A DNA stretch of 64,000 bases from Sinorhizobium terangae (GTDB lineage: Bacteria > Pseudomonadota > Alphaproteobacteria > Rhizobiales > Rhizobiaceae), in assembly GCF_029714365.1 (NCBI RefSeq), contig NZ_CP121659.1:2356001-2420000 (forward strand), written 5' to 3'. This document shows, one piece after another, positions 1 through 7,776 of this stretch. The position numbers were made by a program, and so were the translations under genes. Numbering within the stretch: the stretch's first letter is position 1; each line of letters begins with the position of its first letter. A model generated the notes under the pieces. That model did not search any database, was not told where the DNA came from, and saw only the letters and a list, made by a program, of their open reading frames with translations.

Positions 1-824
1 CCGTCAAGGGCGAAAAATTCGACGCGCTCGCCATGACCGAGCCGGACGCCGGCTCCGACGTGCGCGGCATGAAATGCTTCGCGAGACAGGATGGCGACGA
101 CTGGATCGTCAACGGCACGAAGCACTTTATCAGTCACGCCGACATCGCCGACTTCGTCATCGTCTTCATCGCCACCGGCGAGGAACAGACGCCGCGCGGC
201 CCGAAGAAGAAAATCACTTGCTTCCTCGTCGATCGCGGCACGCCGGGTTTCCAGATCCGCGACGGCTACAACTCCGTCTCGCATCGCGGCTACAAGAACT
301 GCATCCTCACCTTCGATGACTGCCGCCTGCCCTCCTCGCAGATCCTCGGCGAGGTGCACAAGGGCTTCGATATCGCCAATGAATGGCTCTACGCCACGCG
401 CCTGACGGTCGCCGCCACCTCGGTCGGGCGGGCGCGGCGCGCCTTCGACTATGCGCTTTCCTACGCCGCCGAGCGCAAGCAGTTCGGCAAGCCGATCGGG
501 GCCAACCAGGGCGTCTCCTTCAAGCTCGCCGACATGATCACCGAGATCGACGCGGCCGACCTGCTGACGCTGTCTGCCGCCTGGCGGCTCGATCAGGGCC
601 TGCCGTCAAACCGGGAGATCGCCTCGGCAAAGGTCTATGCCACCGAAATGCTCGCGCGCGTCACCGACGAGGCGATCCAGATCTATGGCGGCATGGGGCT
701 GATGGACGACCTGCCGCTCGCCCGCTTCTGGCGCGACGCCCGCGTCGAGCGCATCTGGGACGGCACCTCGGAGATCCAGCGCTACATCATCAGCCGCGAC
801 CTCTTGCGGCCGCTGGGGGCTTGA
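1..824 (+). CDS. Acyl-CoA dehydrogenase, 3' part (cut by window start)
   Basis: The reading frame is open from base 3, so the true start lies upstream of the window. About 273 C-terminal residues are visible. The family motif AMTEPDAGSD (the flavin/substrate region of acyl-CoA dehydrogenases) lies near the left edge, and the C-terminal helical domain runs through YGGMGLMDDLPLARFWRD to IWDGTSEIQR. Family members oxidise acyl-CoA to trans-2-enoyl-CoA using FAD and pass electrons to ETF. At the position of the catalytic Glu of medium-chain enzymes (the YEGT motif) this protein has Asp (IWDGT), so the base may differ or lie elsewhere. The neighbouring acyl-CoA synthetase and CaiD-like dehydratase suggest a carnitine-type or short-chain acyl-CoA pathway. 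A CaiA-like role is possible but not shown. Confidence 0.93.
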   Translation, partial: VKGEKFDALAMTEPDAGSDVRGMKCFARQDGDDWIVNGTKHFISHADIADFVIVFIATGEEQTPRGPKKKITCFLVDRGTPGFQIRDGYNSVSHRGYKNCILTFDDCRLPSSQILGEVHKGFDIANEWLYATRLTVAATSVGRARRAFDYALSYAAERKQFGKPIGANQGVSFKLADMITEIDAADLLTLSAAWRLDQGLPSNREIASAKVYATEMLARVTDEAIQIYGGMGLMDDLPLARFWRDARVERIWDGTSEIQRYIISRDLLRPLGA

Positions 825-858
825 GCGATGGCGGATTTTCTTCATTTGCTGCGGGTTA

Positions 859-1017
859 AGACCCCTCCCCAACCCCTCCCCACAAGGGGGAGGGGCTACC
901 CCGCCGCACCCTCCGCGGCCTTCCCGAACAGGGGCCTCTCGCCGCGCCGGCGAATTGGGCAAAGCGGCGCCGCGGCTAAGCCCCTCCCCCTTGTGGGGAG
1001 GGGTTGGCGAGGGGTCT
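859..1017. repeat. Long inverted repeat, 39-nt arms
   Basis: Arms at 859-897 and 979-1017 are inverted copies matching at 38 of 39 positions, separated by 81 nt. Each arm contains its own small palindrome (CCCCTCCCC...GGGGAGGGG around an ACAAG core). The element fills the gap between the acyl-CoA dehydrogenase and the acyl-CoA synthetase. Similar C-rich arms occur at about 18120-18215. It looks like a rhizobial intergenic mosaic element; transcribed, it would fold into a very stable hairpin between the two genes. Confidence 0.85.
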
Positions 1018-1069
1018 TTCCCGCACCCAGAGAACAACGAGCGGCATTTTTCGGCAGCGGAGCGCCGGA

Positions 1070-3133
1070 ATGACCACCCCTCCCCGCTCCCTCGACCGGC
1101 TGATCCGCCCGCACTCCATCGCCGTCTTCGGCGGCAAGGAGGCGCGTCGCGTCATCGAACAATGCGACAAGATGGGCTTTGCCGGCGAGATCTGGCCGGT
1201 CCACCCGCGCGAAGACGAGATTCTCGGCCGCCGCTGCTATCGCTCGGTGGCGGACCTGCCGGATGCGCCGGACGCCTCCTTCGTCGGCGTCAACCGGGCG
1301 CTGACGATCGAGATCATCCGCGATCTGGCAGCACGCGGCGCCGGCGGCGCCGTCTGCTATGCTTCGGGCTTCCGAGAGGCAGCCGGCGAGCTTGCCGACG
1401 GCAACGATATGCAGGAGGCGCTCGTTGCCGCCGCCGGCGACATGCCGATCGTCGGGCCTAATTGCTATGGCTTCATCAACATGCTCGACGGCGCCCTGCT
1501 CTGGCCGGACCAGCACGGCATGCTGCGCGTCGAGCGCGGCGTGGCGATCCTCACGCAGTCCTCGAATATCGCCTGCAACATCTCCATGCAGACGCGCGGG
1601 CTGCCGCTCGCCTATGTCATGACCGCCGGCAACCAGGCGCAGACGGGGCTCTCCGACATCGCCTGCGCTGTGCTCGAGGACCCGCGCGTCACCGCCGTCG
1701 GCCTCCACATCGAGGGCTTCGACAGCATCGAGGCGCTGGAACGACTGGCGATCCGCGCGCGGGACCTGCGCAAACCCGTCGTGACGCTGAAGGTCGGCAA
1801 GTCGGAGGCCGCGCAACTTGCGACCGTCTCCCACACCGCCTCGCTCGCCGGCAACGACCGCGTCTCTTCGGCACTGCTTGCCCGCCTCGGCATCGGCCGG
1901 GTCGACACGCTGCCCGAGCTCCTCGAAACGCTGAAACTCCTGCATCTTCACGGCCCGCTTGCGAGCGCCGACATTTCCTCGATGAGCTGCTCTGGCGGCG
2001 AGGCCTCGCTGATGGCAGATGCGGGCGTCCGTCGCCGGGTCAACTTCCGGCCATTGCTCGAGGAGCAGCGCCAGCCGCTGAAGGAAAGTCTCGGCGAGAT
2101 GGTGACGATCGCCAATCCGCTCGACTACCACACCTTCGTCTGGGGCAACCGTGACAAGCAGACGGCCGCCTTCACCGCGATGATGAGGGGCGGTTATGCC
2201 CTGAACCTGATCGTGCTCGACTTCCCGCGTCTCGACCGTTGCGACGCCGCCGACTGGGTGACGACCTGCGAGGCGGTCATCGCTTCGGCTGAGGCCACCG
2301 GCGCTGTCGCGGGCATCGTCGCGAGCCTCGGCGAGAACATGCCGGAAGAAACCGCCCTGTCGCTGATGGCTGCGGGCGTCGTTCCCTTCTTCGGCATCGA
2401 CGAAGCGCTCGCCGCTGCGGAGACTGCAGCTGAGATCGGCGCCAGCTGGGCGAGACCTGCTCCGCCGCCCCTCCTCAAGGTCCGCGGCGAAGCGGGCGAT
2501 GCCGTCACGTTGACCGAGGCGGAGGCCAAGGCGGAGCTTCTCGAAGCTGGCGTTGAGGCTCCCCGGGGCAAAACGGCCGCCACGGCCGAAGAAGCGGCAG
2601 ATGCCGCCGAAGCCCTCGGCTTCCCGGTGGTGCTCAAAGGCCTCGGCGTCGCCCACAAGACCGAAGTGGGCGCGGTCAAGCTAAACCTCGCGAGCCGAGA
2701 CGAGGTCTATGCCGCCGCGACGGCGATGGCCGCGGTCGCTTCGGGCTATCTTGTGGAAAAGATGGTCGCCAAGCCTGTGGCGGAACTCATCATCGGGGCA
2801 ATGCGCGATCCCGTTGCCGGCCCGGTGCTCACCATCGGCGCAGGCGGAATCCTCGTGGAATTGCTCGATGATTCGGCGATCCTGACGCTTCCGACCACCG
2901 AGAAAGCGATTTCGGAGGCGATCGACAGTCTCAAGGTCAGGAAGCTGCTCGGCGGCTATCGCGGCGGTCCGAAGGGCGATGTCGCGGCTCTGACCAGGAC
3001 TGTCGCCGCTGCGGCATCTTATGTCGTTGCAAACGCTTCCAAACTCGATGAACTCGATATCAATCCTGTTATGGTGTTACCGGAAGGCCAAGGAGCCATC
3101 GCCGCTGACGCCTTGATCCGCCGGAGGAAATGA
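1070..3133 (+). CDS. Acyl-CoA synthetase, NDP-forming (acetate-CoA ligase family)
   Basis: A 687-residue fusion of the alpha-like and beta-like parts of NDP-forming acyl-CoA synthetases. The N-terminal CoA-binding Rossmann domain begins LIRPHSIAVFGG. The succinyl-CoA-synthetase-like ligase domains contain SHTASLAG, whose His is the phosphorylated residue in the family. The C-terminal ATP-grasp domain starts near residue 490 (LTEAEAKAELLEAGV) and includes GFPVVLKGLG and TIGAGGILVEL. The enzyme makes an acyl-CoA from a carboxylate, CoA and ATP with ADP release, in the cytoplasm. The ATG at 1070 is preferred over the upstream in-frame GTG-type start because the conserved domain begins there and a purine-rich stretch precedes it. 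Its stop overlaps the next start (ATGA), implying co-translation with the dehydratase. The substrate is unknown; the neighbourhood suggests carnitine-like or branched acids. Confidence 0.93.
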   Translation: MTTPPRSLDRLIRPHSIAVFGGKEARRVIEQCDKMGFAGEIWPVHPREDEILGRRCYRSVADLPDAPDASFVGVNRALTIEIIRDLAARGAGGAVCYASGFREAAGELADGNDMQEALVAAAGDMPIVGPNCYGFINMLDGALLWPDQHGMLRVERGVAILTQSSNIACNISMQTRGLPLAYVMTAGNQAQTGLSDIACAVLEDPRVTAVGLHIEGFDSIEALERLAIRARDLRKPVVTLKVGKSEAAQLATVSHTASLAGNDRVSSALLARLGIGRVDTLPELLETLKLLHLHGPLASADISSMSCSGGEASLMADAGVRRRVNFRPLLEEQRQPLKESLGEMVTIANPLDYHTFVWGNRDKQTAAFTAMMRGGYALNLIVLDFPRLDRCDAADWVTTCEAVIASAEATGAVAGIVASLGENMPEETALSLMAAGVVPFFGIDEALAAAETAAEIGASWARPAPPPLLKVRGEAGDAVTLTEAEAKAELLEAGVEAPRGKTAATAEEAADAAEALGFPVVLKGLGVAHKTEVGAVKLNLASRDEVYAAATAMAAVASGYLVEKMVAKPVAELIIGAMRDPVAGPVLTIGAGGILVELLDDSAILTLPTTEKAISEAIDSLKVRKLLGGYRGGPKGDVAALTRTVAAAASYVVANASKLDELDINPVMVLPEGQGAIAADALIRRRK

Positions 3134-3921
3134 CGCCTATGACCGGACCGATCCTCACCCGCCGCAAAGGCGGCATTCTTGAAGTCACGATCGACCGGCC
3201 GAAGGCCAATGCCATCGATCTGAAGACCAGCCGGATCATGGGCGAAATCTTCCGCGAGTTCCGCGACGACCCCGCCTTGCGCGTGGCGATCATCACCGGT
3301 GCTGGCGAAAAATTCTTCTGCCCCGGCTGGGACCTCAAGGCGGCCGCCGATGGTGACGCCGTCGACGGCGACTATGGCGTCGGTGGTTTCGGCGGGATCC
3401 AGGAACTGCGCGACCTCAACAAGCCGATCATCGCGGCCGTCAACGGCATCTGTTGCGGCGGCGGTCTGGAGATTGCGCTTTCGACCGACCTCATCCTTGC
3501 TGCCGAGCACGCGACCTTCGCGCTGCCCGAAATCCGCTCCGGCACCGTCGCGGATGCCGCTTCGATTAAATTGCCGAAGCGCATTCCCTACCACATCGCC
3601 ATGGACATGCTGTTGACCGGCCGCTGGCTCGACGTCACCGAGGCAAACCGCTGGGGCTTCGTCAACGAAGTTCTGCCGGCCAACCGGCTGATGGAGCGTG
3701 CCTGGGAACTCGCCCGCCTGCTCGAAAGCGGGCCACCGCTCGTCTACGCCGCCATCAAGGAAGTGGTGCGCGAGGCGGAAGGCCGCGATTTCCAGACGAC
3801 GATGAACAAAATCACCCGCCGCCAGTTCAAGACGGTCGATATCCTCTATTCGAGCGAAGACCAGCTCGAAGGAGCACGCGCCTTCGCCGAGAAGCGCGAT
3901 CCCGTCTGGAAGGGGCGCTGA
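3130..3921 (+). CDS. caiD: Carnitinyl-CoA dehydratase-like enoyl-CoA hydratase
   Basis: A crotonase-fold protein of 263 residues. The oxyanion-hole strands are KFFCPGWDLKA and NGICCGGGLEIAL, followed by HATFALPEI, where the Glu sits at the usual catalytic position. The C-terminus AFAEKRDPVWKGR is, from memory, the same as that of Escherichia coli CaiD, which hydrates crotonobetainyl-CoA to L-carnitinyl-CoA. This makes the CaiD call stronger than a generic hydratase call. The ATG at 3130 overlaps the preceding stop; a second ATG at 3139 sits at better distance from the GGAGG at 3123-3127 and may be the real start, giving 260 residues. It forms an operon with the acyl-CoA synthetase and probably the acyl-CoA dehydrogenase. 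Confidence 0.88.
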   Translation: MTPMTGPILTRRKGGILEVTIDRPKANAIDLKTSRIMGEIFREFRDDPALRVAIITGAGEKFFCPGWDLKAAADGDAVDGDYGVGGFGGIQELRDLNKPIIAAVNGICCGGGLEIALSTDLILAAEHATFALPEIRSGTVADAASIKLPKRIPYHIAMDMLLTGRWLDVTEANRWGFVNEVLPANRLMERAWELARLLESGPPLVYAAIKEVVREAEGRDFQTTMNKITRRQFKTVDILYSSEDQLEGARAFAEKRDPVWKGR

Positions 3922-4250
3922 GACGATACGCCGCAATGGCCGCGTGACTTTCAGCCGGCGAGAACCGGCAATCGACGTGGCGCGCCGCAAGGAACGGTGC
4001 ATGCGGCAAAGGGTTCGTCCATAGGCCAAGCTTATGGAAAAGATTTGGAATTTAGGACGTTACAAGCCTGCTCCGAGCGACTAGCCTTATGCATCGGAAC
4101 AGTCTGTATCGCCCGCCGTAGATCGCAAAGGGAGGAGAAACGAGACGACATCACGGGCAAGCTGGCTTCGAAGCCATTTCGGACGATACGCAAAAGTCTC
4201 TACCAATCACAACGAACGGCGAATGCCGACTGAAAGAAGGGAACAGGGGA
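3922..4250. other. Intergenic region upstream of the dipeptide-type ABC operon
   Basis: These 329 bases separate caiD from the binding-protein gene. A short open frame at 3997-4233 has no recognisable protein features and is not accepted. An AGGGGA Shine-Dalgarno directly precedes the ATG at 4251. The region must hold the promoter of the ABC operon, but I cannot place -35 and -10 boxes with confidence and I see no clear operator or terminator hairpin. Confidence 0.5.
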
Positions 4251-5840
4251 ATGAGCGATTACAAAGACTATCTGACACGACAGGTCATGCTGGGCAAAAT
4301 GAACCGGCGTGAGTTTCTCGGGCGCGCGGCCGCTTTCGGTATCGCCGCCTCGACCGCCGGAACGCTTTTCGCAACCAGTGCGGCGGCGCAGGAGCCGAAG
4401 CGCGGCGGGCACCTGAAGCTCGGCCTCGAAGGCGCAGCTGCGACCGACTCGAGGGATCCGGCAAAAGCTCTCTCGCAATTCATGTTTGTCGTCGGCCGCA
4501 ACTGGGGCGACATGCTCGTCGAGAGCCATCCGACGACCGGTGCGCCGGTGCCGGCGCTTGCTGAATCCTGGGAACCTTCCGCCGACGCGGCGACCTGGAC
4601 TTTTACGATTCGCAAGGGCGTCAAGTTCCATGACGGTAAGGAGTTGACCGTCGACGACGTGATCAAGACCCTGCAGCGTCACACCGACGACAAATCGGAA
4701 TCGGGTGCACTGGGTGTGATGAAGTCGATCAAGGACATCAAGGCGGACGGCGGCAAGCTGGTGCTCACGTTGACGGAGGGCAATGCCGACCTGCCGCTGC
4801 TGCTTTCCGATTACCACCTCATCATCCAGCCGAACGGCGGCCTCGACAATCCCGACGCGATGATCGGCACCGGCCCGTACAAGGTGGCGAGCTTCGAACC
4901 GGGCGTTCGCGCCACTTTCGAAAAGAACACCGACGACTGGCGTACGGACCGCGGCTATGTGGATTCGATCGAACTGATCGCGATGAATGACGCGACCGCG
5001 CGTATCGCGGCGCTTTCCTCCGGTCAGGTACACTATATCAACCGTGTCGATCCGAAGACCGTCAGCCTTCTGAAGCGGGCACCCACCGTTGAGATTCTCA
5101 ACACCTCTGGTCGCGGCCACTACGTCTTCATCATGCATTGCAACACCGCGCCGTTCGACAACAACGACCTGCGCATGGCGCTGAAATACGCGATGGACCG
5201 CGAGACGATGGTGCAGCGTATCCTCGGCGGCTACGGCAAGGTCGGCAACGACTTCCCGATCAACGATACCTATGCCCTTTTCCCGGAAGGCATCGAACAG
5301 CGCGCCTATGATCCGGACAAGGCCGCCTTCCACTACAAGAAGTCCGGCCATTCGGGTCCGGTGCTGTTGCGCACGTCCGACGTCGCCTTCCCGGGGGCCG
5401 TCGATGCCGCCGTTCTCTATCAGGAGAGCGCCAAGAAGGCCGGCATCGAGATCGAGGTCAAGCGCGAGCCGGGCGACGGGTACTGGACCAACGTCTGGAA
5501 CGTCCAGCCCTTCTCGACCTCCTACTGGGGCGGCCGCCCGACGCAGGACCAGATGTATTCGACCGCGTACCTCTCGAATGCCGACTGGAACGACACCCGC
5601 TTCCAGCGTCCGGACTTCGACAAGATCCTGCTCGAAGCCCGCTCCGAACTGGACGAGGCCAAGCGTAAGGACATGTACCGCACCATGGCGATGATGGTGC
5701 GCGACGAAGGCGGCCTGATCCTGCCGATGTTCAACGATTTCGTGAACGCCTCTACCAAGCAGGTGAAGGGTTATGTCCACGACATCGGCAACGACATGTC
5801 GAACGGCTACGTCGCAACCCGCGTTTGGCTCGACGCATGA
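4251..5840 (+). CDS. Dipeptide/oligopeptide-type ABC transporter substrate-binding protein (paralogue 1)
   Basis: A 529-residue family-5 extracellular solute-binding protein. The N-terminus has a twin-arginine signal, NRREFLG followed by a hydrophobic stretch ending ATSAAAQ near residue 47, so the protein is exported folded to the periplasm. The mature part has typical family features: KRGGHLKLGL, the segment LAESWEPSADAATWTFTIRK, the DVIKTLQRH region, and GTGPYKV. It delivers a peptide-like or cationic ligand to the permeases encoded directly downstream. Its stop overlaps the ATG of the first permease gene. A close paralogue of the same length is at 10375-11964. The family binds peptides, opines, nickel chelates and other compounds, so the substrate cannot be named. 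Confidence 0.93.
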   Translation: MSDYKDYLTRQVMLGKMNRREFLGRAAAFGIAASTAGTLFATSAAAQEPKRGGHLKLGLEGAAATDSRDPAKALSQFMFVVGRNWGDMLVESHPTTGAPVPALAESWEPSADAATWTFTIRKGVKFHDGKELTVDDVIKTLQRHTDDKSESGALGVMKSIKDIKADGGKLVLTLTEGNADLPLLLSDYHLIIQPNGGLDNPDAMIGTGPYKVASFEPGVRATFEKNTDDWRTDRGYVDSIELIAMNDATARIAALSSGQVHYINRVDPKTVSLLKRAPTVEILNTSGRGHYVFIMHCNTAPFDNNDLRMALKYAMDRETMVQRILGGYGKVGNDFPINDTYALFPEGIEQRAYDPDKAAFHYKKSGHSGPVLLRTSDVAFPGAVDAAVLYQESAKKAGIEIEVKREPGDGYWTNVWNVQPFSTSYWGGRPTQDQMYSTAYLSNADWNDTRFQRPDFDKILLEARSELDEAKRKDMYRTMAMMVRDEGGLILPMFNDFVNASTKQVKGYVHDIGNDMSNGYVATRVWLDA

Positions 5841-6952
5841 TGACGGAAAGCGGACCAATGACTGGTCCGGTTCTGACGGATGGGACCGCGGGTGAACAGC
5901 CGCGGTCTGCCGACCTTTCCGGAGTGCCAGCGAAACCAAACCCCACCGGCGCCGATGGCGAGATCGGTGGCAGCTTCTGGCGGCGTTTCGTCTTTCGCCG
6001 TCCTCTCGCGGCGCTGATCCTTCAGCGCCTCGGCTTGAGTGTTGGATTGCTTTTCGCCGTTTCGCTGATGATCTTCGGCGGCATCGAGGCGCTGCCCGGC
6101 GACTTCGCCACCACCTATCTCGGCCAGTCGGCGACACCGCAGGCGGTCGAAAACATCCGCAAGGACCTCGGCCTCGACCGGCCCTGGAGCGAACGCTACC
6201 TCAATTGGCTTGGCGGCGCCGTCAAGGGTGATTTCGGCACCTCGTGGGCCAGCAAGAATTCGGTCAGCGAGCAGATCGGCAATCGGCTCGGCAATTCGCT
6301 GTTCCTCGCCTTCTTCGCCGCGCTCATCTCCGTGCCGCTCGCAGTCGGGCTCGGCATGCTGGCCGTGCAGTTCCGAAACCGGATGCCAGACAAGATCATC
6401 AACGTGATATCGCTCGCGGCGATCTCGCTGCCGGAGTTCTTCATCGGCTATCTGCTGATCATGTTCTTCGCGGTCAAATGGGGCGTCGCCACCTTCCCGG
6501 CGACGGTCTATGACAGCATGAGCTTCACCGAACGGCTCTCGGCGATCGCGCTTCCGGTCGCAACCCTCGTTCTCGTTGTTCTCGCCCATATGATGCGCAT
6601 GACGCGGGCGGCGATCCTGAACGTCATGTCGTCGGCCTATGTCGAGACCGCCGAGCTCAAGGGGCTCGGCACCTTCCGCATCATCGCCCGCCACGCCGCG
6701 CCCAACGCCGTGGCCCCGGTCATTAACGTCATCGCGCTGAATCTGGCCTATCTGGTCGTCGGCGTCGTCGTGGTCGAAGTGGTCTTCGTCTATCCGGGCA
6801 TGGGGCAATATATGGTGGATGCCGTGACCGTGCGCGACATGCCGGTCGTCCAGGCCTGCGGCCTGATCTTTGCGGCCTTCTACATCTTCCTCAACATGGC
6901 GGCAGACATTCTCGCCATTCTCGCCAACCCGAGACTGAGGCACCCGCGATGA
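5837..6952 (+). CDS. ABC transporter permease, DppB type
   Basis: An integral membrane protein with a roughly 60-residue hydrophilic N-terminal extension, then about six membrane segments, the first being LSVGLLFAVSLMIFGGIEAL. The binding-protein-dependent transport (EAA-loop) motif is at AYVETAELKGLGTFRIIARH. Length, about 371 residues, is slightly long for the family because of the extension. The ATG at 5837 overlaps the preceding TGA as ATGA, and a second ATG follows directly at 5840. The ORF could also be opened at the in-frame TTG at 5825, which is less likely. Its own stop overlaps the next ATG (6949). It forms half of the inner-membrane channel. Confidence 0.92.
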   Translation: MMTESGPMTGPVLTDGTAGEQPRSADLSGVPAKPNPTGADGEIGGSFWRRFVFRRPLAALILQRLGLSVGLLFAVSLMIFGGIEALPGDFATTYLGQSATPQAVENIRKDLGLDRPWSERYLNWLGGAVKGDFGTSWASKNSVSEQIGNRLGNSLFLAFFAALISVPLAVGLGMLAVQFRNRMPDKIINVISLAAISLPEFFIGYLLIMFFAVKWGVATFPATVYDSMSFTERLSAIALPVATLVLVVLAHMMRMTRAAILNVMSSAYVETAELKGLGTFRIIARHAAPNAVAPVINVIALNLAYLVVGVVVVEVVFVYPGMGQYMVDAVTVRDMPVVQACGLIFAAFYIFLNMAADILAILANPRLRHPR

Positions 6953-7776
6953 ACCTGAGATCCATCCCCTTGAGCGCCTGGATAGGCATCGCGGGCATCG
7001 CGATCGCCATTCTCTGCGCGATTTTCGCACCGGTCATCGCGCCCTATGGCGAGCGGGACGTCGTCGGCGATATCTGGCTTCCGGCCGGCGGCGACTTTCT
7101 GCTCGGCACCGACAACCTCGGGCGCGACCTGCTCTCGCGCCTGATCTATGGCGCCCGCACCACCATCTTCGTGGCGCTGGCGGCAACCGTACTCTCCTTC
7201 TCGCTCGGCATGATCTTGAGCTTTGCCGCGGCGGTCATGGGCGGTTTCGTCGACCAGCTCTTCTCGCGCTTCAACGATCTGATGATGGCGATCCCGACGC
7301 TGATCTTCGCTCTCGTCGTGCTCGCGGTGCTGCCGCAGCATCTCTGGATCCTTATCCTCGTGATGGCAGTGCTCGATTCCACCCGCGTCTTCCGCATCGG
7401 CCGTGCGGTCGCGCTCGACGTGGCGGTGATGGAATTCGTCGAGGCGGCACGGCTGCGCGGCGAAGGCTCGCTATGGATCATTTTCCGCGAGATCCTGCCG
7501 AATACGCTGTCGCCGCTCTTGGCCGAATTCGGCCTGCGCTTCGCCTTTTCGATCCTCTTCCTCTCCACCCTCTCCTTCCTTGGCCTCGGCATCCAGCCGC
7601 CGGCCGCGGACTGGGGCGGCATGGTCAAGGACAACAAGGACGGCATCATCTTCGGCATTTCGGCGGCGCTCGTGCCGGGTGCGGCGATCGCGACCCTCGC
7701 CATCTGCGTAAACCTCGTCGTCGACTGGCTGATGAAGCGGACCTCGAGCCTGAAAGGAGGGCGCGGCGATGCCTGA
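6949..7776 (+). CDS. ABC transporter permease, DppC type
   Basis: A 275-residue inner-membrane permease. The first membrane span is near residues 8-30. The typical DppC loop GTDNLGRDLLSRLIYGART follows, and the EAA-loop motif is at EFVEAARLRGEGSLWIIFRE. It pairs with the DppB-type subunit to make the import channel. It begins four bases before the end of dppB-like and ends eight bases inside the ATPase gene, so the three genes are translationally coupled. Confidence 0.93.
   Translation: MNLRSIPLSAWIGIAGIAIAILCAIFAPVIAPYGERDVVGDIWLPAGGDFLLGTDNLGRDLLSRLIYGARTTIFVALAATVLSFSLGMILSFAAAVMGGFVDQLFSRFNDLMMAIPTLIFALVVLAVLPQHLWILILVMAVLDSTRVFRIGRAVALDVAVMEFVEAARLRGEGSLWIIFREILPNTLSPLLAEFGLRFAFSILFLSTLSFLGLGIQPPAADWGGMVKDNKDGIIFGISAALVPGAAIATLAICVNLVVDWLMKRTSSLKGGRGDA

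Noticed and set aside
896..2656. Long minus-strand open frame (586 codons) opposite the acyl-CoA synthetase
   Set aside because: It is a shadow of the real gene in GC-rich DNA, rich in Arg/Asp/His with no domain motifs, while the plus strand encodes a full NDP-forming acyl-CoA synthetase.
4200..6137. Minus-strand open frame (645 codons) opposite the first binding-protein gene
   Set aside because: It has low-complexity, repetitive composition typical of antisense frames, and the plus strand has a complete Tat-exported binding protein.
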